Shown here in pieces: positions 17,770 to 26,960 of a DNA stretch of 64,000 nt. Each line of letters begins with the position of its first letter. The first letter of the stretch is position 1. The DNA comes from Solibacillus sp. FSL H8-0523. GTDB taxonomy: Bacteria; Bacillota; Bacilli; Bacillales_A; Planococcaceae. The stretch is from positions 2,480,001 to 2,544,000 of the forward strand of contig NZ_CP150291.1 in NCBI RefSeq assembly GCF_038051985.1, written 5' to 3'. A program made the translations under genes and the position numbers. The notes under the pieces were generated by a model, which saw only the letters and a list, made by a program, of their open reading frames with translations, was not told the DNA's origin and did no database searches.

Positions 17770-18441
17770 ATGACGAATGACTGGGAAAAAGATATAAATT
17801 CTCTTTCAAAAATTAAAGTTATTTCAAATCCAAATAATCAGCCGGTCACGATTCACGGGTCCGCTGAAAATCTGAAGTGTATTGGGGTTGGGACGGATGC
17901 AGCAGTGTTTCAGTCACTTTCAGCCCCCACGTATGCCTATAAACTATATGCACCAGACCAGAGAAGGAAAGCACAAATAGAAGCACAGGTTTATGAAACA
18001 TTAGCACCTTCCCCTTCCTTTGCTACATGCTTTGCCTCAACGGATGAATACCTCGTATTAAGCTACGAAGCAGGCATCACACTCTATGAATGTATTTTAC
18101 AAGGCATTCATATTTCACAGCAGGTAATGAGCGAGGTCGAACAAGCAAGAGCCTATATTCAAAGTAAAGGCCTGAATCCGCGCGATATCCATTTGAAAAA
18201 TATACTCCTTCAAAACGGCAAAGCAAAGATCATTGATGTTTCTGAATACATGGTACCAGGAAATGATTATCGTTGGGAGTATTTAAAAAAAGGATATGAT
18301 CAATACTATCATTTAATTGATGGAAAGGCTGTCCCCCTAAGATTTGTAGCAGCCATTGAAAAATGGTATAACGAGCAAGGTAAAAAGGATTCCTACGAAG
18401 TGCTTTCAAAAGCATTTTTAAAACTCCTCTATAAAAAATAG
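17770..18441 (+). CDS. Small protein-kinase-like protein (YrzF-like)
   Basis: 223 aa with a minimal eukaryotic-like kinase fold: a GVGTDAAVFQS nucleotide-binding loop, KLYA with the ATP-anchoring Lys, the catalytic loop LNPRDIHLKNILL (in place of HRDLKPxN) and IIDVSEY in the DFG position. The family includes B. subtilis YrzF. The catalytic Asp and the metal-binding Asp are kept, the glycine loop is shortened. Substrate unknown. It starts 42 bp after the VTT gene with GGAG at the right place, so the two may be co-transcribed. Confidence 0.75.
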   Translation: MTNDWEKDINSLSKIKVISNPNNQPVTIHGSAENLKCIGVGTDAAVFQSLSAPTYAYKLYAPDQRRKAQIEAQVYETLAPSPSFATCFASTDEYLVLSYEAGITLYECILQGIHISQQVMSEVEQARAYIQSKGLNPRDIHLKNILLQNGKAKIIDVSEYMVPGNDYRWEYLKKGYDQYYHLIDGKAVPLRFVAAIEKWYNEQGKKDSYEVLSKAFLKLLYKK

Positions 18442-18561
18442 CGGTAGTAACGTTAATTAAGCTAGTCGTGATCAGTTTATCAAAAGGTACTGAGAAAACT
18501 GCAAAACTTCAAGTTGACCTTGGCTAACTAATGCCATTTTGTATAGTTAATACTCAGAATA

Positions 18562-18608
18562 AAAGTCACGAAATACTTTTGTTATCAGTATTTCGTGACT
18601 TTCTTTTG
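18562..18608 (+). terminator. Terminator after kinase-like gene
   Basis: AAAGTCACGAAATAC (18562-18576) pairs perfectly with GTATTTCGTGACTTT (18588-18602) around an 11-nt loop, then CTTTTG. Lies between convergent genes and can serve both. Confidence 0.88.
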
Positions 18609-18674
18609 TCTACCCAAAATTTTTATTTGGGAATAGTATTTGGTTAATTCCTTATAAAATATGAATGAAAATGT

Positions 18675-19391
18675 TTATTTAATACTGTGAAAAATAAATG
18701 AGTTAGTTTTTGATGTTGCTTGTTTAAACTCCCAATCGCCATAAACTTGAATCTGAGAAAAACCTGCATTTTTTAATGATTGATAGATTGTTTCCTGTGT
18801 TCTAAATTTTAATTGCATTTTTTCATGAATAATTACTTCTCCCGTACGTGCTTTTTTCACCATTTCAAAAAACGTGTATACATCGTCTACGAATCCCTCA
18901 TATTGTGTCCAAATTTCTAGAGGTTCACCATTCACCAAATCTATTGCGTGATCTGGAGTCATGTCCTTCTCCCACTGTTCCCACACTTTTGCTAATGGAT
19001 TACGTGTATCAAAAATAAAGTGTCCTCCAGGTTTTAATGCTCGATATACATCATTAACGACATTTATCCAACTATCCTCCGTAAGAAACACTTGTGCAAC
19101 ATTCGCAGTCATTACAATCGCTTCAAACGCATTTGATTGTAAATTTGTACTATCGCCAACAATCCACATTACCTCTCCGGGACAAGCTTTACTTCTCGCA
19201 TATTCAATTGCTTCTTCATTTGGATCTATCGCTGTAATTTGATAGCCAGCTTGTGCAAAATGTGTTGTCAATCGCCCGGTCCCACAGCCTAAATCAGCTA
19301 TAGTTTTTACATTACTCTTCTTCAGTAGCTCTAAAAAAAATTCATCATCTTTGCCCCAACCATTAACCTGGTCATAAACTAGAGGTATCAT
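18675..19391 (-). CDS. Class I SAM-dependent methyltransferase
   Basis: 238 aa. Motif I is IADLGCGTGRLTTHFA, the acidic residue ending strand 2 is in ITAIDPNEEAI, and the post-motif region LKPGGHFIFDTRNP is typical of methyltransferase type 11/25 families acting on small molecules. AGTAGG precedes ATG 19391. It stands alone between two terminator-bounded units. The methyl acceptor cannot be inferred. Confidence 0.83.
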   Translation of the reverse strand: MIPLVYDQVNGWGKDDEFFLELLKKSNVKTIADLGCGTGRLTTHFAQAGYQITAIDPNEEAIEYARSKACPGEVMWIVGDSTNLQSNAFEAIVMTANVAQVFLTEDSWINVVNDVYRALKPGGHFIFDTRNPLAKVWEQWEKDMTPDHAIDLVNGEPLEIWTQYEGFVDDVYTFFEMVKKARTGEVIIHEKMQLKFRTQETIYQSLKNAGFSQIQVYGDWEFKQATSKTNSFIFHSIK

Positions 19392-19514
19392 TTAATTACC
19401 TACTTCCTAATCATACTCATCAGTCCTCAACATGGATCATTCCTTAGTTTCCAGACCACGTTTTAAAACATTATATCTTAATTTTCTGAAATAATATGAA
19501 GTTTATTTCGCAAG

Positions 19515-20099
19515 CTAAATGGATTTGAATTTTCGCGTAAAGAAAAATCTTCCTAACCCCATACATAAAACCATAATAAAAATCGAGACGATATAAGCAA
19601 TCCTCCATTCATTAGGACTTTCTATAATCATCATAATAATTAAGGCGATAATCCCGAGACCAATAATAAATAAAGGAATTCTTAGCTTCGGCTTATATTG
19701 TTCAACCGTCACCATGTCACTCGAAAGAAACAGATTACTGATTGTTAAATATGTTGCCGCTTCTACTAGGTGAAACAACGTAAACGAGTATATAAAAAAT
19801 AGGAATAGTGATACTTGCAGTTCGATTTTAAGTAAAAGTAGCGCTAATGGAACACCCAAAATTAGATTCACTACTATTCCGGCCATTCCAATATGAAAAA
19901 ACTGCTTACTCGTTAAAAATTGGGCTCTCTCTATGTTAACTGGTTGAGGTGTTGAGAAAAATAAATAAAAAGGCACGTTCACATTAAATGGATTTCCTTT
20001 GCAATCGTATTTACTATACATGAGTCCATGCCCTACTTCATGTAACCAAATTACCGTATATAGTGCCCCATATCCAACTAGAACATTTAAAATTAACAT
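19515..20099 (-). CDS. Membrane zinc metalloprotease-like protein (HExxH, M50-like)
   Basis: 194 aa with about four to five spans. The first span carries VIWLHEVGHGLMYS, an HExxH zinc motif embedded in the membrane as in site-2 proteases and the DUF3267 group. A second ligand (usually an Asp or Glu in a later NxxPxxxLDG motif) is not obvious; NLILGVPLALLLL sits where it would be expected. It could be a regulatory intramembrane protease or an inactive relative. GGAGG precedes ATG 20099. Divergent from the SgrR-like gene. Confidence 0.6.
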   Translation of the reverse strand: MLILNVLVGYGALYTVIWLHEVGHGLMYSKYDCKGNPFNVNVPFYLFFSTPQPVNIERAQFLTSKQFFHIGMAGIVVNLILGVPLALLLLKIELQVSLFLFFIYSFTLFHLVEAATYLTISNLFLSSDMVTVEQYKPKLRIPLFIIGLGIIALIIMMIIESPNEWRIAYIVSIFIMVLCMGLGRFFFTRKFKSI

Positions 20100-20212
20100 C
20101 GTTTTGTTTCCTCCAATCCTATTTATTTACAATTAATAGTGTATATTAGGAAAAGAGGAACAAAAAGTGCTTGAATTTCAATAAACTGTTCCCCTTTAGG
20201 AGGAACCTTTCT

Positions 20213-21877
20213 ATGCATTATGAATTACGCTTATTTGATTTTTTCAATGAACATGTCCGAAAAGAAACATCCGTTGATGAACTTGCGCAAATTTGGCATT
20301 GCTCGACACGGTATGCGAAAACCATTGTAAAAAAAATGCAGCAGCTAAACATTATAAAATGGGAAGTGACAAAAGGGAGAGGGAAAAAACCTTTTATTAC
20401 GTTACTGCAATCAAAGGAAGAATGTATTATTCGCCTATTTATTTCATATTGGGAGAAAAATCAATTTGAAGAGGCCTATTCTTTAATCGGTAAATATCAA
20501 ATGTTCCAAAATCCGATCATTCAAAATTGGCTGCAACAGCAGTATGGCATTCAACAAAATGAACAGTTACAGCACATACTCCGCTTGCCTTTTTTTAATC
20601 AAAACTTAACAGTTAATCCATTACAAGCACTATCGAATTGGGATGCACATTTAATTAAGCAAATTCATGAGCCTCTATTTAAAGAAAATGAAGCGACTGG
20701 AGAAATTGAAGCCAATTTATTGTTTGATTATGAAACAACCGATTATAAGAAATGGCGACTTATTTTAAGAAAAGACGCTTATTTCCATCATCTAAAACCT
20801 GTTTGCGCTGAAGATATCCAATTTTCACTCGAACGCCTCGCACAATTGGCAAAACCTTATTTTGACTATGAGCAATTTGAAATTGTACATGCCTTAGAAT
20901 TAACGCTCACTTTATCAAAACCATTTGCACTATTACCAGAATTATTATCATCGTTTCGAACCGTCATTTTACCTAAGGATACGCCTGATGGGACGATTGG
21001 CTGTGGACCATTTATGTTAGAAAAATCCTCCCCATATTTGGTTAAATTAACAACCTTTAATCGTTACTTTAATAAACGCCCTTATCTTGATGGCATAGAA
21101 TTTATTTTTGACAATAATGATACTGAATTCGGTATTTCATATAGTCCCTATGCGCACGACATCCCGCAGAAAGAATTACTTATGCAACAATTTGGCACGG
21201 ATTATGCTGTCTTAAATATGCAAAATGGTCCGCTTCAAAACGATAAAATGCGAGAAACCGTTTATGCGCTTATTCAGCCTGAGGATTTTATTAAAAATAC
21301 GATGACTGAAACCATTTCGACAAACTGGTTACCTATTCACAAACAACACTTATCCGCTACCATTCATTGTATTGGAAATGATTTTCCTACTTTATCAATC
21401 GGATACCAATATCTTTCATCCGATGTAAATTATTTGGACAAGGCACTGATTCTTCAAAGTAAACTCAATCAATTTGGTATAAAAACTGAGTTAGAACGTA
21501 TTGATCTCTACAAAGATAAATCAGTGGACTCTTCAATAGATATTTTCATTGGTGGCGCAACATTTGGAAAGCAAAGTATCCTTTCTATCCTGAATATATA
21601 CTTCACCCAACCGAAAGCCATTTTATCCTTTTTAGATGAGTACCAGCGAAACCGATTGATACAAAGCCTTGAAAAAATTTATACAACTAAACTACAGTCA
21701 TTGGATGAGGCTACTTTAAATGAGTTAGTAGAACAAACGCAAAAAATCTACTGCTTAAAAATGCTAACACACCGCCAACAACGTATGTATGTTCGAGAGG
21801 ATTTTATATACAAAAATGTGAAATTTGATTCAAATGGTTTTATTCAATATAATAAAATCTATTTTAATGGAAAATAG
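20213..21877 (+). CDS. SgrR-like regulator: DNA-binding domain plus solute-binding domain
   Basis: About 554 aa. Residues ~1-100 form a winged helix (FFNEHVRKETSVDELAQIWH, TRYAKTIVKKMQ) as in SgrR_N; the rest resembles oligopeptide/nickel-type (SBP_bac_5) binding proteins (FLEKS-type signals: IGCGPFMLEKSSPYLVKL, NRYFNKRPYLDGIEFIF). No signal peptide, so the protein is cytosolic and likely senses a small molecule and regulates transport genes. An upstream TTG (20171) is in frame, but AGGAGG eight bases before ATG 20213 marks the true start. Targets unknown; no transport genes adjoin. Confidence 0.85.
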   Translation: MHYELRLFDFFNEHVRKETSVDELAQIWHCSTRYAKTIVKKMQQLNIIKWEVTKGRGKKPFITLLQSKEECIIRLFISYWEKNQFEEAYSLIGKYQMFQNPIIQNWLQQQYGIQQNEQLQHILRLPFFNQNLTVNPLQALSNWDAHLIKQIHEPLFKENEATGEIEANLLFDYETTDYKKWRLILRKDAYFHHLKPVCAEDIQFSLERLAQLAKPYFDYEQFEIVHALELTLTLSKPFALLPELLSSFRTVILPKDTPDGTIGCGPFMLEKSSPYLVKLTTFNRYFNKRPYLDGIEFIFDNNDTEFGISYSPYAHDIPQKELLMQQFGTDYAVLNMQNGPLQNDKMRETVYALIQPEDFIKNTMTETISTNWLPIHKQHLSATIHCIGNDFPTLSIGYQYLSSDVNYLDKALILQSKLNQFGIKTELERIDLYKDKSVDSSIDIFIGGATFGKQSILSILNIYFTQPKAILSFLDEYQRNRLIQSLEKIYTTKLQSLDEATLNELVEQTQKIYCLKMLTHRQQRMYVREDFIYKNVKFDSNGFIQYNKIYFNGK

Positions 21878-21919
21878 GTTCACAAATGTGAAGTTAATCC
21901 CAAAATGAAACATATAAAT

Positions 21920-21953
21920 CACCCCCAACTCACTTGAATTGGGGGTGCTTTTT
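21920..21953 (+). terminator. Terminator after SgrR-like gene
   Basis: CACCCCCAA (21920-21928) pairs with TTGGGGGTG (21939-21947), followed by CTTTTT. No gene was recognised between this hairpin and 22086. Confidence 0.9.
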
Positions 21954-22086
21954 CGAGTAAGTTTTCCATCAGGTGCCACCTCCTTGTGTATTAGACTGTG
22001 GAAAATTGGATTTCGTTCGAGTGGTATGGGAATTTTTTTATGGAACTGAATCTGATGAAGGTTAATGTAGCGGTCATCCGAAGATA

Positions 22087-22146
22087 CTAAAAAACGCCTG
22101 GTGCTAAACCAAGCGCTACACTACATACTGTTCTCTCTACAAAAAC
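22087..22146 (-). repeat. Repeated 3'-UTR/terminator module, copy A
   Basis: On the minus strand GCTTGG...CCAGGCG then TTTTTT makes a small terminator hairpin after the sigma-fusion gene. The ~55-bp block, including GTTCTC, CTACAT and TAAACCAAGCG, reappears at 34617-34675 behind the histidine kinase gene with scattered changes. Confidence 0.6.
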
Positions 22147-22153
22147 GCTACAT

Positions 22154-24184
22154 TTATAAATCGCCTTTACGCACGAGATATTTGCCTTTTCCGCGCGAAA
22201 TAGTCGGAATCACTGCATCAAATTCTAACGGTTGCTCGAGATCTTCCTTGCGCAAAATCGGAAAATTATACTTCATAACCTCTCCACTTTCCGCATTAAC
22301 CGCTTTTATAAAAGCACCGTCCGTCATTTGAATCCGGTAAATAAAGCGCATCTCGTCCTCATCCTTCTCTGTTTTCCCGTACACCTTGCCCCACTCCAGT
22401 TGCACTTTTAAGCCTTTTAGTGGCAGTAATTCTTTAATAGGCTTAATCGCTTTTGGCTCAAACTTTTCGATATCTTCAACCGTTATATTCGGTGCTGAAA
22501 GCATCAAAATGCTGCCCGTTTTTTTACAAATATTCATATGGAAAAATTCATTTTCAACGGAAAATCCATTCTTCTGCACGACAAATCGGAAAAAGGCGCG
22601 GTTTTCCTCGATGTACTCTTCATCTTTTATCTCTACATGTAAATAGGGTGTATACTCCGGATAGTACGTTTGAATAAACTGCGCGGCAATTTGTAAACAT
22701 TCCTCTTCAAAAAGCTTCGCCTCACCTTCGATTTCAGCAAACCAAATGAAACTATCCAAGCGCTTCGTACGTTTGTTCACTTTTGCCTTTACCCGATTTT
22801 CAAATTTACTTTTCATGTAAGAGTCGTATGATTTATCTTTAGAATCTTGCCAGCCTTTAGGACGCCAATTGAGCTCTTCATACGCTTCATCCATGCTACC
22901 TTCTTCATATTGCTCCCAATTCTCATTGATGCCAACGATTTCTTCAATTGTATCTTTTTTCGGCAGTGCTTCTACTTTTGGAAACGGCACATAGCTTCGC
23001 TTTAACTCAACGTCGTAATCATATAACGGTTTGCCTGTCACTGCATCATAGGACTGCGTTAATAGCTCTGACTCATAGATCGCATATATACCTGGAACGG
23101 AAGCATATTTTTTATTAAAGCTTTCAGCACAAAGTGACCAGTCACCTTCGTACAATGTATTTAAAATACGCTCAGTAGGATAAAGCTCCTTTGGCATTTC
23201 TGGAGGATTTTCCATGTAGCCTGTATAGGTGAAATAAATGACCTCACCTGAATCGGTGACTTCAATTCGACAATAAAAACCGTCTAAAGGAAACCCGCTA
23301 ACAACTTGCCCATACTTAAAACTTGTACTCAATTCCTTTTTCTTTTGTTCTACCAGTGTATAATACGAAAGTGCTTCCGGGTATTGTTCACGTAGCAGTC
23401 GCTCGGCGATTTCAAGCTTCATCTCTTCAGTAATCGGTGTACCTTCTTTTGTCGGGGTTTTCGCAAAATCATCAAGTCGCCCTTTGTCATCTAATCGAAT
23501 AAAAACGCCTTCATCCTTGCTTTGCCCTTTCCACATGAACGAAGTGATTCCATCCTCATGATAGTCTTCAAGTTCTAGCTCATAGTGCGCAGGCACATTT
23601 GCATATTGCTGTGCTAAGTCAAATAACTGCTCTTTTAACATGCGTTTCACATCCTTTTGTTGTAATGGCTGTTGCATTGTTTCCTCTAGCTTTAGGCGTA
23701 GCGCTTTTCTGCCGCGATGCAGATGCATTTTAATCGTGTTGTTTGGCTTCCCTAGCATTTCCGCGATTTCAAACACTTTAAAATCATAAAAGTAATGCAA
23801 GACAATCGCCGTTTGATAGTCTTTTTTAAGGCTTGCAACCGCATTATGTAACGCGCTGTAATCGTCACTGTTTTCCTGGTCTAGTAACTGAAGCTGTTCC
23901 ATGATTTCTAGCTCTAACAGCTTCGTACGTTCCTTTTTCTTTATTGCAAAAAAGCTTTCACGAATTAATATTTTGTAGAGCCATGTCGCAAAGTAGTTCG
24001 GTTCCTTCAGCTGAGCCAGTGCACCGAACGCTTTGATGAACGTTTCTTGCACAATATCTTCCGCGTCCTGCTTATTTTTTATAAATGTATAGGCTTTAGC
24101 GAGTAATCTAGGTTTATGCATCGTTGTTAAGTGCCCGATCGCAATCTCATCGCCAGCAAGTGCTTGTTGTATGTATTGATCCAT
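22154..24184 (-). CDS. ECF sigma factor fused to a long YcdB/YcdC-like C-terminal region
   Basis: 676 aa, about four times a normal ECF sigma. Residues 1-170 are a complete sigma factor: region 2 with YTFIKNKQDAEDIVQETFIKA and YFATWLYKIL, region 4 with YDFKVFEIAEMLGKPNNTI then HRGRKALRLKL. Residues ~190-676 contain repeated YcdB/PepSY-like modules (for example EIAERLLREQYPEALSYYTL and LQIAAQFIQTYYPEYTPYLH). No membrane span is evident, so the C-terminal part is cytosolic and may work as a built-in regulatory domain. A single stop-free frame with good sigma codon use rules out a simple misjoin in this sequence. Candidate own promoter at 24210-24233. Confidence 0.82.
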   Translation of the reverse strand: MDQYIQQALAGDEIAIGHLTTMHKPRLLAKAYTFIKNKQDAEDIVQETFIKAFGALAQLKEPNYFATWLYKILIRESFFAIKKKERTKLLELEIMEQLQLLDQENSDDYSALHNAVASLKKDYQTAIVLHYFYDFKVFEIAEMLGKPNNTIKMHLHRGRKALRLKLEETMQQPLQQKDVKRMLKEQLFDLAQQYANVPAHYELELEDYHEDGITSFMWKGQSKDEGVFIRLDDKGRLDDFAKTPTKEGTPITEEMKLEIAERLLREQYPEALSYYTLVEQKKKELSTSFKYGQVVSGFPLDGFYCRIEVTDSGEVIYFTYTGYMENPPEMPKELYPTERILNTLYEGDWSLCAESFNKKYASVPGIYAIYESELLTQSYDAVTGKPLYDYDVELKRSYVPFPKVEALPKKDTIEEIVGINENWEQYEEGSMDEAYEELNWRPKGWQDSKDKSYDSYMKSKFENRVKAKVNKRTKRLDSFIWFAEIEGEAKLFEEECLQIAAQFIQTYYPEYTPYLHVEIKDEEYIEENRAFFRFVVQKNGFSVENEFFHMNICKKTGSILMLSAPNITVEDIEKFEPKAIKPIKELLPLKGLKVQLEWGKVYGKTEKDEDEMRFIYRIQMTDGAFIKAVNAESGEVMKYNFPILRKEDLEQPLEFDAVIPTISRGKGKYLVRKGDL

Positions 24185-24209
24185 TGCATTCCCTCCTACT
24201 AACTTAGAG

Positions 24210-24233
24210 TACGGTTTTAGTGTAAAGGTTTCA
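24210..24233 (-). promoter_or_regulatory. Candidate ECF promoter of sigma-fusion gene
   Basis: Minus strand: TGAAAC (24228-24233) and CGTA (24210-24213), the classic AAC/CGT ECF boxes, but with a 14-bp spacer instead of 16. It lies 26 bp before the start codon, so autoregulation is plausible. Confidence 0.4.
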
Positions 24234-24368
24234 TTTCACGAAATATTTTTAAAGCTCATCACTAAAACATAGATTGTTTATTTAAGTTTATAATATTTTC
24301 AGCCTTTATGAACTGAAACATTAACCAAAGATTTGGACACGCGCGGAAGTCGTTGTGCTGATGACGAA

Positions 24369-24406
24369 AAAAAGTACGCGATGTCAAAAAGACACGCGTA
24401 CTTTTT
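24369..24406 (-). terminator. Terminator of MFS gene
   Basis: AAAAAGTACGCG (24369-24380) pairs with CGCGTACTTTTT (24395-24406); the interior TGTC-AAAAA-GACA extends the stem. Confidence 0.9.
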
Positions 24407-24409
24407 CAT

Positions 24410-25822
24410 TTATTTTGAAAGTGGTCGGCTATTCTTTACAAATAATGAACCAATCAAGCCAATAATCCCTGCTACTAATACGGCATAGAATGCATAATGA
24501 ATACCATGAGCTAAAAATTCTAGCTGATTAGTTGCGCCGAATTCCGCAATATAATTTTTCTGACCTGCAGTAAATAGCGTAATGGCAATCGCTGTACCTG
24601 CAGCACCTGCAACTTGGTTTAGCGTATTCATAGCGGCTGAACCATCCGCATAGAAGTGTTGTGGTAATTCATTCATCGCATTCGTTTGCGCAGGCATAAT
24701 TGTCATGGACACCCCTAAGAAAAGAATGCATAATGTCACAACCACTTGCCAAATTGGTGTTGTAGCAGAAAGCGTTACAATAAAGAGAATCGCGGCAACC
24801 GTAATGAGTGTAAATCCAATACGCGTGAAGATGCGTGCGCCGACTTTATCAAAGTTCGAGCCAACGATCGGTGACATCACAATATTTAAGAAGTTGGCCG
24901 GTAACATCAGTAACCCCGCAGCAATCGCTGTATAAGCTAGTACACTCTTTAAGTATATTGGAATTAAAATAGCTACTGATAAAATGATAAATAATGTTGC
25001 GAACATTAACAATGTACCAAGTGTGAACATTGGATATTTAAACACACGTAAGTCAATCATTGGCTGTTCCATGTTAAATTGTCGTACTGTAAAGAATACC
25101 AGTGCCAGTACACCCGCTACTAATGGTGCCCACACAAGCACATCTGATAATGGTGCTTCTGCAAGTGATGCTAACGCATACACAATGCCACCAAATGCAA
25201 CTGTTGATAACACTAGCGATAAAATATCAATTTTCGGCTTAGTAATAGTTGAGACATTTTCCATTTTAGGCGCCCCGATTACTAATAAAATGATATTAAA
25301 TGCGATCATAACAACGAAGATATAATGCCAGCTTGAAACACTAATAATTAAACCGCTTAGCGTTGGCCCTAGTGCGGGTCCGGCTGTAATAACTAAACCA
25401 ACGATTCCCATCACTGCTCCACGCTTTTGCATTGGGAAAATCATAAGCACAACACTAAACATTAACGGTAAGAAAATCCCCGTCCCAATTGCTTGAATTA
25501 AACGACCGATTAATAAAACCGTAAAACTTGGGGCAATCGCTGCAAGTAACGCCCCTAATGTAGAAATAACTAATGCACCCACGACTAATTGACGCGTTGT
25601 AAACCAACGTACTAAATAGGCTGATAGTGGTACTAAAATTGCTAAAACTAATAAATACCCTGTAGTCAGCCATTGTCCTGTACTTGCACCAATAGAAAAG
25701 TCTTCCATAATGTTTGTCAGCGCCATATTTAATGCTGTTTCACCAAATAAACCGATGAAAGAACCAATCATTAAAATAGCAGCCATCCATTTTGGACTTT
25801 TTACTTGTAAATGAGACTCCAT
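24410..25822 (-). CDS. DHA2-family MFS multidrug exporter, 14 spans
   Basis: 470 aa, 14 predicted spans, paralogous to the protein at 7209-8615. Motifs: FGETALNMALTNIM, TGQWLTTGYLLVLAILVPLSA split over spans 1-2, and motif C GLVITAGPALGPTLSG. It resembles LmrB/EmrB-type lincomycin or multidrug exporters. AGGGAG precedes ATG 25822. Unlike its paralogue no regulator gene is adjacent; the long upstream region (526 bp) may carry control signals. Confidence 0.9.
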   Translation of the reverse strand: MESHLQVKSPKWMAAILMIGSFIGLFGETALNMALTNIMEDFSIGASTGQWLTTGYLLVLAILVPLSAYLVRWFTTRQLVVGALVISTLGALLAAIAPSFTVLLIGRLIQAIGTGIFLPLMFSVVLMIFPMQKRGAVMGIVGLVITAGPALGPTLSGLIISVSSWHYIFVVMIAFNIILLVIGAPKMENVSTITKPKIDILSLVLSTVAFGGIVYALASLAEAPLSDVLVWAPLVAGVLALVFFTVRQFNMEQPMIDLRVFKYPMFTLGTLLMFATLFIILSVAILIPIYLKSVLAYTAIAAGLLMLPANFLNIVMSPIVGSNFDKVGARIFTRIGFTLITVAAILFIVTLSATTPIWQVVVTLCILFLGVSMTIMPAQTNAMNELPQHFYADGSAAMNTLNQVAGAAGTAIAITLFTAGQKNYIAEFGATNQLEFLAHGIHYAFYAVLVAGIIGLIGSLFVKNSRPLSK

Positions 25823-26303
25823 ATATAACTCCCTATTCGTTCTATTTTGACATACTTACCTTAGAATACTATTTAAAATATTCGATCTAAAATCTAATTT
25901 TTTAGGTTTTACGAAGTTTCATAAGTCTAGGTGCTACTATACAAGAACCGCATGCTACTATCAATACTATCCAACTAAATCGCCAACCGAAAAGACACAG
26001 TTTAGACACTTTTATGTAAATATTACCCTTATTTTCCTGTTCTCTATTTTTGTAACTCTGCCAATTACAAAAATAAAACGCTTACTTTTAGATTTCAAAC
26101 CCCATATATAATCATGTTTGTGCTCATAAACATATATGAGTGCTAGGTTTTAGCGTGCAATAAAAAGTTGCGTTACCGATTCCATAAATTTTTCAATAGT
26201 TTAGTTGACAAATCAGCTGAAATCAGCGCAATTTATTTTACAGAAAAATTAAACTTTTGGTGTCGTTATCCATAATACGGTAATTTACAGCTCCTTAACA
26301 AGG
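25823..26303. other. Long AT-rich intergenic region with one inverted repeat
   Basis: No coding frame was recognised. TTTTTGTAA (26047-26055) and TTACAAAAA (26065-26073) form a perfect 9-bp inverted repeat with 9-nt spacer, possibly an operator; its distance of 225 bp from the MFS start makes its target unclear. TGCTCATA...TATGAGTGC near 26120-26143 is a weaker dyad. Confidence 0.35.
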
Positions 26304-26338
26304 AAAAACTGCCCCAAAAGTATTTACTAATGAGACAG
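26304..26338 (-). terminator. Terminator of thiMDE operon
   Basis: Minus strand CTGTCTC pairs with GGGGCAG (two wobble pairs), followed by TTTTTCC, 11 nt after the thiE stop. Confidence 0.65.
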
Positions 26339-26348
26339 CCCTTTATTC

Positions 26349-26960
26349 TTATAAATGTTTTACCGTTTGAAAAATAGCCTTACTGTCTGCTATTTCACTA
26401 ATAACCGCGACACCATTTGCACCAGCTTGACGGACTAAATGGCTATTTTTCGTTGTAATCCCACCTATCGCAACAATAGGAAACTTAAAGTGTTCTTTTC
26501 TTGCAGCTTTTAAAAATTGCAGGCTCGACTGGATTACGTCTACTTTTGATTTTGTTGTAAAAATCGGACCGATGCCTACATAATCTGCACCGTTTGAAAT
26601 GGCTTCATTTAATTCTGTTAATGTATGAACAGATACCCCAATGATTTTTTCAGGACATTTTTTTCGAAACGCAACCATTCCTACATCATCTTGCCCAACA
26701 TGAATTCCATCTGCATCGAGTGCTAACGCTAATTCCACATCATCATTGACAATGAAAGGTACCTTATATTGTCGACAAAGCTTTTGACAGTCCTTTGCAA
26801 ACTGCAGATAGGCTGCACCTTCCAAGCACCCTTTGCCTTTTTCACGTAGTTGAAACATGGTCACACCTGCTTTTAAAGCTTCCTCTAAAATCACTAAAGG
26901 TGCTTTCTCATGGCAATTGATTGTGCCCATAATAAAATATTTATCCAGATTAAAAGACAT
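26349..26960 (-). CDS. thiE: Thiamine-phosphate synthase ThiE
   Basis: About 203 aa from ATG 26960; the frame is open upstream to 27014, but AAGGAG and family length favour MSFNLDKYF. It couples HMP diphosphate and HET phosphate to thiamine phosphate. TIM-barrel motifs: FQLREKGKG, VPFIVNDDVELALALDADGIHVGQDD, YVGIGPIFTTKSK and IVAIGGITTKN, covering the diphosphate-binding and Mg sites. The TKSK at the usual PTxTK loop is slightly divergent. It overlaps thiD by 11 bp and is last in the thiM-thiD-thiE operon. Confidence 0.95.
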   Translation of the reverse strand: MSFNLDKYFIMGTINCHEKAPLVILEEALKAGVTMFQLREKGKGCLEGAAYLQFAKDCQKLCRQYKVPFIVNDDVELALALDADGIHVGQDDVGMVAFRKKCPEKIIGVSVHTLTELNEAISNGADYVGIGPIFTTKSKVDVIQSSLQFLKAARKEHFKFPIVAIGGITTKNSHLVRQAGANGVAVISEIADSKAIFQTVKHL

